A stretch of DNA of 53,239 bases from a virus, in the IMG/VR virus record IMGVR_UViG_3300032360_000010, positions 1 to 53,239 of that record; one strand, 5' to 3'. Positions within the stretch are counted from its first letter, which is position 1. Each line of letters starts with the position of its first letter. The notes under the pieces were generated by a model that was not told the origin of the DNA, ran no database searches, and saw nothing but the letters and a program-made list of their open reading frames with translations. Shown here in pieces: positions 9,469 through 17,753 of the stretch. Position numbers and translations under genes: made by a program.

Positions 9469-10218
9469 ATGTCCATCCCCGCCAAACGAGGGGTCGATCT
9501 CTCGTTGCTTCATCCACGTTTCATAAAGAGGTTAGAAGCCTTCTTCAATGACCCGCGTATCAGCGGACGAGTTCAAATAACTAGTGGATGTCGTACTTAT
9601 GCGAAACAAAAATATTTCTATGATGGCTATAAAAAGCGTAAGGCTGGATTCAATTTAGCCGCTAATCCCGACAGACGATTTGGACCTAAAGCCTTAAATG
9701 GTATTGGGATTTGGAGAGGAAGTTGGCACATGGAACAGGACGACGGATTTTGCTATGCGGTCGATTTCGGTCTATGTGGTAACGGAATAAAAAAGTGGGA
9801 AGTAAACAACATTGCTAAAGAGTATGGGATGCATCCCACGGTTCGTGGAGAGTGGTGGCATCACCAGCCTCGTGCTTCAACTGAATGGTTTGATGCTCCC
9901 GCTTTGACTGGTGTGGGGGTTAAGGAAGAAACAAAAGAACCAGTTATGGATTGGGGGGCATTGTTGCGATATCACGCTGCTCTTACTGCTGAAATCAGGA
10001 CAAATCCGATTCGCAGAAAAGAACGTTCAGATCGGGTGAAGGTCTTGCAACGGCGGTTAGGTGCTTTGGGTATTGATTGCGGAAAGATTGATGGGATCTT
10101 TGGTTGGGGAACCAAGAGGAAAGTTAAGCAGTTTCAGCGGATCAATCGTCTGACTAGAGATGGAATCGTTGGTCCGGGCACTTGGAGTGAAATGTGGGGG
10201 GATGAACCTCTCTCGTAG
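9469..10218 (+). CDS. Endolysin: M15 D,D/L,D-peptidase with C-terminal peptidoglycan-binding domain
   Basis: A 249-residue protein. The N-terminal 140 residues are VanY/M15-like: H87 in S-W-H, D99 in C-Y-A-V-D-F-G, and E128-W-W-H131 give the zinc ligands and catalytic Glu. The H-to-D spacing is about five residues longer than in the standard S-x-H-x-x-G-x-A-x-D. Residues about 184-246 are a PG_binding_1 repeat (V-L-Q-R-R-L-G-A-L-G, then D-G-I-F-G-W-G-T). Such enzymes cut the peptide stems of peptidoglycan. No signal peptide is seen, so release through a holin, or action as a virion-bound lysin given the baseplate context, is likely. The holin candidate lies far away at 46945. Confidence 0.85.
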   Translation: MSIPAKRGVDLSLLHPRFIKRLEAFFNDPRISGRVQITSGCRTYAKQKYFYDGYKKRKAGFNLAANPDRRFGPKALNGIGIWRGSWHMEQDDGFCYAVDFGLCGNGIKKWEVNNIAKEYGMHPTVRGEWWHHQPRASTEWFDAPALTGVGVKEETKEPVMDWGALLRYHAALTAEIRTNPIRRKERSDRVKVLQRRLGALGIDCGKIDGIFGWGTKRKVKQFQRINRLTRDGIVGPGTWSEMWGDEPLS

Positions 10219-10286
10219 GTTTGTTTCGTCCCCGCTGCCGCAGGGGGGGTAAAATCCTATCGTTGTTGATGCTAAAGTAGGATGTT
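10219..10286 (+). other. Intergenic hairpin-rich spacer
   Basis: The 68-base gap after the endolysin holds a GC-rich inverted repeat (CCCC-G-CTG-CCG-CAG-GGGG) and a second weak repeat ATCCTA/TAGGAT. No T-run follows the first stem, so it is not a standard intrinsic terminator. It may slow transcription or protect RNA ends. Confidence 0.25.
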
Positions 10287-10580
10287 ATGGACGTACTTTC
10301 TATACCTCTCCGGTTTACTAATACCGGAGACTTTGTAAAGGTAGATGATTCTTCTAATTCTTATAAGGCTGAACAGATACATGCGTTTATGTCAACCCAT
10401 AAGGACGAGCGAAAGTTGTTTCCGACTTTTGGAGTAGACGATCCGACGTTTGGGGAGTTTGATCCCGCCCAACTACTGGGTGAATTCATTCAGTTTTATG
10501 GAGACACAATAAGACTAGAAAATGTAGATGTGATCAAACAGCGAGGCGCGTTAGATACTATCGAAGTCAACTTTACTTAG
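10287..10580 (+). CDS. Baseplate wedge protein, gp25-like
   Basis: A 97-residue protein in the position of the gpW/gp25 wedge subunit, immediately before baseplate J. It keeps the family pattern of an N-terminal beta segment (S-I-P-L-R-F), a central helix, P-x-F-G-V-D-D-P-T-F, and a final strand ending in a short acidic/hydrophobic segment. gp25 joins the sheath initiator to the wedge and is not a lysozyme despite its family name. Start ATG is weakly preceded by AGGATGT. Confidence 0.8.
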   Translation: MDVLSIPLRFTNTGDFVKVDDSSNSYKAEQIHAFMSTHKDERKLFPTFGVDDPTFGEFDPAQLLGEFIQFYGDTIRLENVDVIKQRGALDTIEVNFT

Positions 10581-10589
10581 GGGTAGATT

Positions 10590-12218
10590 ATGGTTTCACC
10601 AGACTGGTCTTCATATGTAGACCTAACTCCATTCGATAAGGCTACTAGTGCTATTTTAGAGGAAAGCCTCACACAAGCAAGAGCCTTGATGCCTCATTGG
10701 ACTCCTCGTGTCGGACAGATCGAAACGACAATGATGGAGGCCACGGCGTTTCAGACCGCCAATTTGGTCAATGCTGCGAACCGGCTTCCTGCATCCACCG
10801 TTGAAACATTACTGAAGTTATATGGGATCAACAGATCGAATGGTGTCAAGGCAACTGCGACGGTAACGATTACGTTTACCGACACGGCTGGGTATACGAT
10901 CCCGGCCAATACGGCAATGGCTTATTACGGATCTGATGGATCTGTGTTTGTGTACACCCTTGACGATGCTGCGATAGTAGCGTCTGGGTCGGCGTCTTTA
11001 ACTTCCGTGGCGGTTACCGCTCAGGCGGTTGGAATTGGATTTAACACCCCGTCCAATGGCAGCAGCCTTCAATTGCTGGCCACAGTTCCGTATGTTTCTA
11101 GCACGGTTTTGAGTTCTAAGCCTTCTGGCGGTTTGGACATGGAAACAGATACGGAGTATTTCACGAGGGCGACCACGACGTTGGCTGGCTATTCTTCCGT
11201 TATGGTTACTCAAGATCAGTTGAAATCGTATGTGTTAACAAATTATACCGGAACGGTTTATCGTGCTAAAGCGTACAACATGCGACGTTTCTCTGACCGA
11301 AATATGGTCACGGGCGGAGGTTCATACGCTGGTTATGTCCTTCTTGTTGTTGCCGGTGAAAACGTTAACGGTTATTCCCGGTCTATCGAAGATGCGACTA
11401 TCAGTGCTGCCGATATTGCAACTATTAGTACGGCGATTACGGCAAAAACCGCTACGGGTGTGACGGTAGAAGTTCATAATGCGGAACTTGTCGGGATTGG
11501 CGTTACGGCGGTAGTTGCTAAAACCGCTTCGGCAGCGTCAGGAACTGTTATGACCGCTGTTCAAAGTGGGCTTCAAGCATATCTAGATAGCGATTATTGG
11601 GTGTTGAATACGGAAAATGACCGTGTGGTTCGTGTCAATGAAATTGTGAGTCTTTTAGACGGTATCGCTGGTGTTGAGTATGTGACTTCAGTTGTGTTGA
11701 CTTTGCCGGAAGAGTCCGTGTCATGTGCCACGACGGCAAATTTGTCTGCGGCTTATGACAATGGAACTCTTGGGGTTGGGGCGGCTTTGACGAACTCTGG
11801 TTCACAGGCGGCGTTTGCCGTTGATGGGGTAACCCCGTCTGTGGAGGATCGGGTTTTGGTCAAAGATCAAACAGCAGCATTGCAGAATGGGATTTATACT
11901 GTCACGGTTGCGGGCGACGGGTCAACAAATTGGGTATTGACTAGGGCACTAGATGCCGATACGACAAATGAGATGGTAGTCGATAGGTTTGTTTGGTGTA
12001 GTGCTGGAAGTACCAATATTAATAAGGGTTTTTCGTGTGGTGCAGCGGGAACAATCGGTACGGGCGATATTTCATTTACTCAAACTTCTTCAGCGGTAAG
12101 GGCGGAAGTTTTGGGTTCTAACGCCACTGACGGCACGGGTGCTTTGAGCGGAGATATCAGAATGAACCATTTAGGAATGTTGACCTATCCAAGCACTCTA
12201 ACTATTACGGTAAATTAA
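10590..12218 (+). CDS. Baseplate wedge protein J (gp6-like) with an inserted fibre module
   Basis: 542 residues; the N-terminal 370 follow the baseplate J family (helical start, then beta-rich C-A-T-V-T-I-T-F domain, D-x-E-T-D-T-E-Y-F-T-R-A motif near 182-195, and a helical domain). J forms the wedge ring that opens when the baseplate triggers. Residues about 378-501 are a separate beta module (Y-D-N-G-T-L-G-V-G, then V-L-V-K-D-Q, N-G-I-Y-T-V, W-V-L-T-R-A). The same module is found in fibre proteins at 24713 and 26752. After it, the expected J C-terminus (G-D-I-R-M-N ... L-T-I-T-V) resumes. Start follows AGGGG. Confidence 0.82.
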   Translation: MVSPDWSSYVDLTPFDKATSAILEESLTQARALMPHWTPRVGQIETTMMEATAFQTANLVNAANRLPASTVETLLKLYGINRSNGVKATATVTITFTDTAGYTIPANTAMAYYGSDGSVFVYTLDDAAIVASGSASLTSVAVTAQAVGIGFNTPSNGSSLQLLATVPYVSSTVLSSKPSGGLDMETDTEYFTRATTTLAGYSSVMVTQDQLKSYVLTNYTGTVYRAKAYNMRRFSDRNMVTGGGSYAGYVLLVVAGENVNGYSRSIEDATISAADIATISTAITAKTATGVTVEVHNAELVGIGVTAVVAKTASAASGTVMTAVQSGLQAYLDSDYWVLNTENDRVVRVNEIVSLLDGIAGVEYVTSVVLTLPEESVSCATTANLSAAYDNGTLGVGAALTNSGSQAAFAVDGVTPSVEDRVLVKDQTAALQNGIYTVTVAGDGSTNWVLTRALDADTTNEMVVDRFVWCSAGSTNINKGFSCGAAGTIGTGDISFTQTSSAVRAEVLGSNATDGTGALSGDIRMNHLGMLTYPSTLTITVN

Positions 12219-12219
12219 A

Positions 12220-15200
12220 ATGCCAGCATCCACCACGGCAGTGGACTCCATTAATCTAATATCGAAAGACGGAGTCGTATTCGATTCTGCGAGATGGACG
12301 TTTGGTAACTCGTCTCTTCGGGCATTGCCTAATATTGGTCTTCAGGAATCTTCTCTTGGCAGCGGGATTGGAAAGACTGGGTTTCTTGTTACTTCTCTAG
12401 CCGCTGGTGAGGTCTTAGCAAAGTCGCCACTGTTTCCTGTTGTCTCTGATGAGAGTTATCAAGTTAGCGGCATTGTTCATGTCGGTACAGATCTGGCCGC
12501 TACAACAGTCAAAATCAAGATCGAATATTTTGATGTGAGTTCTGGTGTTGCCTCTCCTTTGGAATACGCGGGAGAAACCGAATCGGACGGGGCGTGGGTT
12601 GCTTCGACACATACACATGAACAAGAATTTCTCATAGACCCAAGTACGACTTCTGCCGCTCCGGCTCTTATTCCTTTGGTGCAGGTGGTCTTTCCGTTTG
12701 GTTATCAGAAAGGGACACCCATAGCCGGGGCAAAGCGGAACTGGGTTCCCGCCTCAGCGAACTATGCAAGGGTTGTGTTTACTTGTGATTCCGCTACGGC
12801 AGCAGATCAATCATACTTTTTGACAGATGTGTTTGCAATCAATCAATCAACAGTATTGAATAATCCAACATTGAATAATACTTACAGGCTATTGCCAGAA
12901 TATATTCGTGCATTGGATCAAAGAAGTGATATCTCTGGACTTTTGGGATTTAATCTAATAGCAAAACGTCTGCTTGCTGCGACATATGGATATGGAGTAA
13001 TCATTGGGGAAGAACTTCGGTCTTGGGCGTATACGAGAAGTACGGATTCAGCAACTGACACAGAAACCAAATCTTCTTTAACGGATCCTTTAAAGATCGA
13101 AGAGAGTTCTTTGAGGTGGTTGGCTCAACTGGTGGGTGTGGAGTTGAATAATCCATACACGGGATTGGCCATGTGGCTGTCGCTGCCAGATTGGAACTTG
13201 TCGTCGGATTCTACGAACTGGCAGGCGATTGATCTTTTGGATGCCGAATCAGTTGAAGATTCAGTTACTTGGGCTGCGGCTCGTTCTTCAAGTTATGAAA
13301 ACATAGACGCTTATCGACAACAAATTTTGTATGGGTTTAATGGGCTTAATGCTGGGAAACCAGAAGCGATGAACTCGTATCTTGGAACAGTTTTAGACAC
13401 GGATACGCCTGCGAGTTATTTCACTAGAATTAAGAAGCATTACAGGGAATCTCCGTTTCTTGTTAAATATGTTTTTGATGCAGATGTCGATCCCGATATT
13501 GGTGGGACGCTGGTTCAAACAGAGATGGAACCGACCCTCGCTGTGGGAACAATAGGGAGTCAATCCAACAAGGCACGAGATGCCGCACAGTTCGCTTATG
13601 AGGCGAAAGATATTTTAGAAGCCAACGTTCCGGGCGCAGGAGTAATTGCTAACGATGAGAGTGTTTTCAAATTCGGGAACGACGCCTGTTCTGCCATACC
13701 TGACGTTACGGGTTCGGGCCGTCACATCAATCTGTTTGACGATTCACTTTCTGATCCGAAGGCTTCACGTTACGGGATTATCGCTGGGGCTAGGTACAAC
13801 ACAGGGTTTGCGTTTTATCCGTCCGGGGTGAGTGGGTCGGAGGCTTACATACAAGCAGCGACAGTGTCAACGGGTCTGTCTGCAACAGCCACGGATTACA
13901 TATTCCATGTTTCGGATATCAGTTTTGGAAGTGGTTCCAATATTACCTTGTTCAAACAGGGCACCAGTTCTGCTGCCGACCATTGCGAGTGCGAAATCTA
14001 TCAAACTGGCACACTCCGATATCACAGGGGATCTAGTAGTTCCGGTGTGAGTACCGCATACGATTCTGCGATACATGATGCATCGTATGACTTCAGCGTA
14101 ACGGGCGATAGGTGGATACGGTTTGCTACCACTACTACGGGCGGCGACTACAGCAACGGAACGATTAGTTTCTATGTTGCTCCAACATTGCACGGGGTGT
14201 GCCATCCCACGGATTATTTGATTAATACACTCAATAATACGGCGGCTTTCAATCGTTACGACAACACAGCAACGGCTGAGTTTTTCCATGTAACTGATGG
14301 GGACAATGGGGTTGTTGGCTATAGGGCAGTTATTGCCGATGGAACGATGGATAGTTCTCTATCGGGCTTTTCAAATACCATGTCCGCAGTAGTAGACCTG
14401 AATTTGACAACTTCCACTTCTTATACGACAACCCCAGCCCTTTACGACGGGGTTGATACTTTCACCCAGAGTTGTGCAAAAAACACCGACGTTGCATACA
14501 CAATCGAATACGAGACAAGTCCTCTTACGATAGGAAATTGGATTGGTTTACCACACACGGGAACTGACTATTTGTATTTAGGAAATCAAAGTAGTTCTGG
14601 TGACAGCCTTGTTGTCTCTGGAATGGATAATGGCACCTACAACTGGACAGTTACTTATATGGATGGGGCTACAGCCACGGGTACAGGAACGGGTGTAACT
14701 ACGATTACTTGGGCTGCTGGCACTTATGGTGGGAAACAAATCGAAAAGGTTGTAGTAGCAGGAGTAGAAACATATACGTTCCTTCCAAGCACCATTACAG
14801 CCCATACTATTACAGCAAGCACTGGTACAAATCTTACAGGTGAAACATGGACGATCAATCGTGCGTGGGAGGACGCTGACGCATACGAGCATTCTTCGAT
14901 TATTGACAGGGATCTATTTCAGTTGAATCGGGAGGGTGGTTCTTGTTCTCCCCAACTATCAATAGGTCGGGATGTGCCCATTTCTCTGTCGATTAATTAT
15001 CGGCGCTTGAAAACGGATTTCGGTTACGACGATTACGTTTTCAAGCATCCCAATTTCCAAATGAAATTCAGTAGTAGTGGGGTGACTTTTACTGTCACGG
15101 ACGCGTTCGACAAGTCGGCCACAGCATTCAACACGGCTTCGCTGACTTGGAATGACACTTCCCGTATCGGAGAATGGAATCATGTCGGTCTAGTTCGCGA

Positions 15201-15426
15201 TGTGGCAAATAACAAGATTTTGTTGTATGCGAATGGAACAGCAATATCGAATGCAACAGACACCACAACTAAGGGATTAGCCACCCGAACGGGAAGTTCT
15301 ACGGATGCAAATGTTACATTTCATTCCAATAACAAACCGGGTTGGCAGTTTAATCATTTCGCAATCTTTAATGAAGCATTATCCACGGCGGATATGGAAA
15401 GAGTAAGGCAGACACTGCCCACTTAA
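12220..15426 (+). CDS. Tail protein I-like fused to LamG/concanavalin-type carbohydrate-binding domains
   Basis: 1068 residues, starting one base after the J stop, as gpI normally does. The region around residues 225-400 carries the gpI-like helical part (L-L-P-E-Y-I-R-A-L-D-Q-R-S, then G-F-N-G-L-N-A). The rest is beta-sandwich-like: near 930-1065 the pattern W-N-H-V-G-L-V-R-D ... K-I-L-L-Y-A-N-G is typical of LamG/concanavalin folds, and one similar fold probably lies about 490-700. Normal gpI is about 200 residues, so this is a large fusion that probably adds glycan binding at the baseplate rim. Confidence 0.7.
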   Translation: MPASTTAVDSINLISKDGVVFDSARWTFGNSSLRALPNIGLQESSLGSGIGKTGFLVTSLAAGEVLAKSPLFPVVSDESYQVSGIVHVGTDLAATTVKIKIEYFDVSSGVASPLEYAGETESDGAWVASTHTHEQEFLIDPSTTSAAPALIPLVQVVFPFGYQKGTPIAGAKRNWVPASANYARVVFTCDSATAADQSYFLTDVFAINQSTVLNNPTLNNTYRLLPEYIRALDQRSDISGLLGFNLIAKRLLAATYGYGVIIGEELRSWAYTRSTDSATDTETKSSLTDPLKIEESSLRWLAQLVGVELNNPYTGLAMWLSLPDWNLSSDSTNWQAIDLLDAESVEDSVTWAAARSSSYENIDAYRQQILYGFNGLNAGKPEAMNSYLGTVLDTDTPASYFTRIKKHYRESPFLVKYVFDADVDPDIGGTLVQTEMEPTLAVGTIGSQSNKARDAAQFAYEAKDILEANVPGAGVIANDESVFKFGNDACSAIPDVTGSGRHINLFDDSLSDPKASRYGIIAGARYNTGFAFYPSGVSGSEAYIQAATVSTGLSATATDYIFHVSDISFGSGSNITLFKQGTSSAADHCECEIYQTGTLRYHRGSSSSGVSTAYDSAIHDASYDFSVTGDRWIRFATTTTGGDYSNGTISFYVAPTLHGVCHPTDYLINTLNNTAAFNRYDNTATAEFFHVTDGDNGVVGYRAVIADGTMDSSLSGFSNTMSAVVDLNLTTSTSYTTTPALYDGVDTFTQSCAKNTDVAYTIEYETSPLTIGNWIGLPHTGTDYLYLGNQSSSGDSLVVSGMDNGTYNWTVTYMDGATATGTGTGVTTITWAAGTYGGKQIEKVVVAGVETYTFLPSTITAHTITASTGTNLTGETWTINRAWEDADAYEHSSIIDRDLFQLNREGGSCSPQLSIGRDVPISLSINYRRLKTDFGYDDYVFKHPNFQMKFSSSGVTFTVTDAFDKSATAFNTASLTWNDTSRIGEWNHVGLVRDVANNKILLYANGTAISNATDTTTKGLATRTGSSTDANVTFHSNNKPGWQFNHFAIFNEALSTADMERVRQTLPT

Positions 15427-15454
15427 AGTGTAGTATTTATTTAGGAGCGTCATT

Positions 15455-16762
15455 ATGGCCATAACACCCGGATCTAGATTTACTTCGTTGATCAACTGGT
15501 CAACCAGTTTGGATTCGTTCAGTCGCGTCCAGTTTAATGACGCCTTTTCTCAGTTGGATTCTAAGGCTGCGGGATGGACGGAAAGCAACAGTGCTGCGTC
15601 TGGTGAACTTAGCGGATATTTCCATTACAACACGGCTGATACCACTTTGAAGGTTCAAGTCGGAGGGCCGGGTGGTGCATGGGTTTTGGTGAATGATGGC
15701 GATGAGATGCGGGCGTCCACGATTGACGCCAAGGGCGATCTTCTTGGCGGAACAGCGGATAATACTGTAGGAAGACTTGCTGTAGGCACCAACAATCAAG
15801 CACTTGTTGCTAATTCCTCCGCTGGAACCGGACTGGCGTGGGCGAGCATCGTTAACAGTCTTACTGGAACGGCCAATGAGGTTGAAGTAGACGCTTCAAC
15901 CGGGAGTATTACCATTGGCCTTCCCAGTGCTGTAACAATTGGCACTCTAACTATCGACAGTGTCGCGATTTCTACAGTTCAAACAGGTTCAGAATCGTTT
16001 GTTGATAATGACACTTCGGTGATGACATCTGCTGCGGTTCAGGACAAGATCCTCGCGTATGCGTATGCAACAGCCGCAGGAACTATTCCCATTTCACTTA
16101 TCGACGCCAAAGGCGATCTCCTTGTTGGGAGTGCGGATGACACCGCCGTCAAGGTCGGGGTTGGTGCTGATGGTCGGGTTTTGTCGGCTGATGCTTCTCA
16201 GGCGTCAGGCATGGTATGGAATACAACGGTTTCATCTCTGACGGGTACGGCTGCTCAGATTTCGGTGTCGGCATCTTCGGGTGCTATCGCTATTGGTCTT
16301 CCGAACGATGTGACGATTGCTGGAACACTCACTGTGGACAGCGTGGGGATTGCTGCGGTTCAAACCTCCGCTGAATCCTTTGCGGACAACAACACTTCGA
16401 TCATGACTTCTGGGGCTATCGCAGACAAGATCGAAGATTATGGTTACGTCACTTCTGCTGCTGCTATTTCTTCGGTTACCGGTACCGCAAATGAGGTGGA
16501 GGCATTCACTAGTTTGGGAGCAGTCACGGTCGGTCTTCCCAATGATGTGACAATCACTGGAACTCTGACTGTGGACAGTGTTGGGATCTCCAATGTGGAT
16601 TCCGGATCAAGTTTTACAGATAACGACGTTTCGCTTATGACTTCAGGGGCAATTAAGGACAAGATTGAGAATTATGGTTATGCGAGTGTTGCCCAGTTGA
16701 ACGCGTTCCAAACTACTATTGACGATGTAGAAACACAGTTCTACATGGAGGTTATGGTCTAA
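15455..16762 (+). CDS. Tail fibre protein with repeated beta modules
   Basis: 435 residues, start ATG after TTAGGAG. It contains two copies of a module beginning D-A-K-G-D-L-L (near residues 89 and 215), each followed by G-x-x-x-D-G-R/N-x-L-x-A-D-x-S, and three copies of a segment like A-x-E-V-x-A-S-x-G-x-x-T-I-G-L-P followed by D-V-T-I-x-G-T-L-T-V-D-S-V. A short helix ends the protein. Such modules form trimeric beta fibres. It shares the first module with the fibre at 26752. The stop overlaps the next start as TAATG, so the small downstream proteins are probably co-made. Confidence 0.75.
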   Translation: MAITPGSRFTSLINWSTSLDSFSRVQFNDAFSQLDSKAAGWTESNSAASGELSGYFHYNTADTTLKVQVGGPGGAWVLVNDGDEMRASTIDAKGDLLGGTADNTVGRLAVGTNNQALVANSSAGTGLAWASIVNSLTGTANEVEVDASTGSITIGLPSAVTIGTLTIDSVAISTVQTGSESFVDNDTSVMTSAAVQDKILAYAYATAAGTIPISLIDAKGDLLVGSADDTAVKVGVGADGRVLSADASQASGMVWNTTVSSLTGTAAQISVSASSGAIAIGLPNDVTIAGTLTVDSVGIAAVQTSAESFADNNTSIMTSGAIADKIEDYGYVTSAAAISSVTGTANEVEAFTSLGAVTVGLPNDVTITGTLTVDSVGISNVDSGSSFTDNDVSLMTSGAIKDKIENYGYASVAQLNAFQTTIDDVETQFYMEVMV

Positions 16763-17094
16763 TGGCAATGACTCATACGAAACTACATGCGCCTACACAG
16801 TTGGGAACGTCGCCTTCGACGTTGTATACCGTGCCAGCGTCTACTACGACAATTGTGAAGCAGATCGCTTTATGTAATACCGCTGCTGCCAATAGGACTG
16901 TTTCTGTTTATCTAGTTCCTAGTGGCGGATCTGCTAGTGCTACTAATGCAGTTCTTTATGATGTAAGTGTTGATTCAAAGTCAACAACTTTTGTCAACTT
17001 GTCGGCTGTCATGGCGACTGGTGATTTTATTCAGGCTTCTGCGTCGGTCGTTAGTTCGGTTTCGATTCATTCATTTGGCATTCAGGAGGCGTAA
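16762..17094 (+). CDS. Small beta-sandwich virion protein
   Basis: 110 residues, beta-rich, with the pattern T-L-Y-T-V-P-A-S-T-T-T-I-V-K-Q-I ... N-R-T-V-S-V-Y-L-V-P-S-G common to small phage tail or head decoration proteins. It overlaps its neighbours on both sides by TAATG (start and stop), placing it in one translation unit with the fibres. No catalytic motif. Probably a minor fibre-associated or decoration subunit. Confidence 0.6.
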   Translation: MAMTHTKLHAPTQLGTSPSTLYTVPASTTTIVKQIALCNTAAANRTVSVYLVPSGGSASATNAVLYDVSVDSKSTTFVNLSAVMATGDFIQASASVVSSVSIHSFGIQEA

Positions 17095-17753
17095 TGGCTG
17101 GGCGGCTTGTCCGAATAGGCGCTCCTGACGCTTTAGCGGATTTCTATGATTCGCCATCACACATCTTCGGGAGTGGAGAAGACGGCGTTGTTACCATCAG
17201 CGCGAACACAACTCTGACTGAAGATAAGTATTATCTTGATTTGACGGTTGATGCCACGAAAACTTTGAATACTGCGGGTTATCGGGTGTTTGTTCAACGC
17301 AATTTGTTCCTGTGGGGAACAATCGGGATGACAGCCGGACCTAGTTCTCAAGGATCCTTGGGGATCGGAACACAAAATACGAATGCAACCAATTCGTTGG
17401 GTGGTGCTTCTGCTTCTTACACGGTGACTGCCCCTACCGCTGCTTTGGGTGGAACGAAGTGGTACAAGAATCCTTTGAATGTTGTTGATGGTTATTCGTT
17501 TGATCCCAGTAATGGCACTATCAATCTTCTCAAGGGTGGAGCAGGAGATGGAACAAATTATGGCGGTGGTGTGGTAATCGTTACTGCTCGTTATCTTTTC
17601 GGAGATGGAAACATTTCGGCAGCAGCATCTGGAAATGCGGGTGGCGGTGTGATGTTCTTAATTTCCTCAGATAAAAGCCATTCGTACACGCTGAGTGCGG
17701 CTGGTTCAGGAACTGGATCAGCGGGGAATACTTATTTCTTAGAGGCTGACTGA
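17094..17753 (+). CDS. Fibre-tip protein, beta-solenoid with glycine-rich segment
   Basis: 219 residues. The N-terminal 100 residues (F-G-S-G-E-D-G-V-V-T-I-S, then Y-Y-L-D-L-T-V, A-G-Y-R-V-F-V) match closely the N-terminus of the next gene, so the two are paralogues. The C-terminal part has short Gly-rich stretches (L-K-G-G-A-G-D-G, Y-G-G-G-V-V-I-V). It is probably an adhesin or fibre tip of the Gly-rich type. Coupled to both neighbours by stop/start overlaps. Confidence 0.55.
   Translation: MAGRLVRIGAPDALADFYDSPSHIFGSGEDGVVTISANTTLTEDKYYLDLTVDATKTLNTAGYRVFVQRNLFLWGTIGMTAGPSSQGSLGIGTQNTNATNSLGGASASYTVTAPTAALGGTKWYKNPLNVVDGYSFDPSNGTINLLKGGAGDGTNYGGGVVIVTARYLFGDGNISAAASGNAGGGVMFLISSDKSHSYTLSAAGSGTGSAGNTYFLEAD

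Noticed and set aside
10219-10260. Intrinsic terminator after the endolysin
   Set aside because: A GC-rich stem exists but no T-run follows; kept only as a hairpin.
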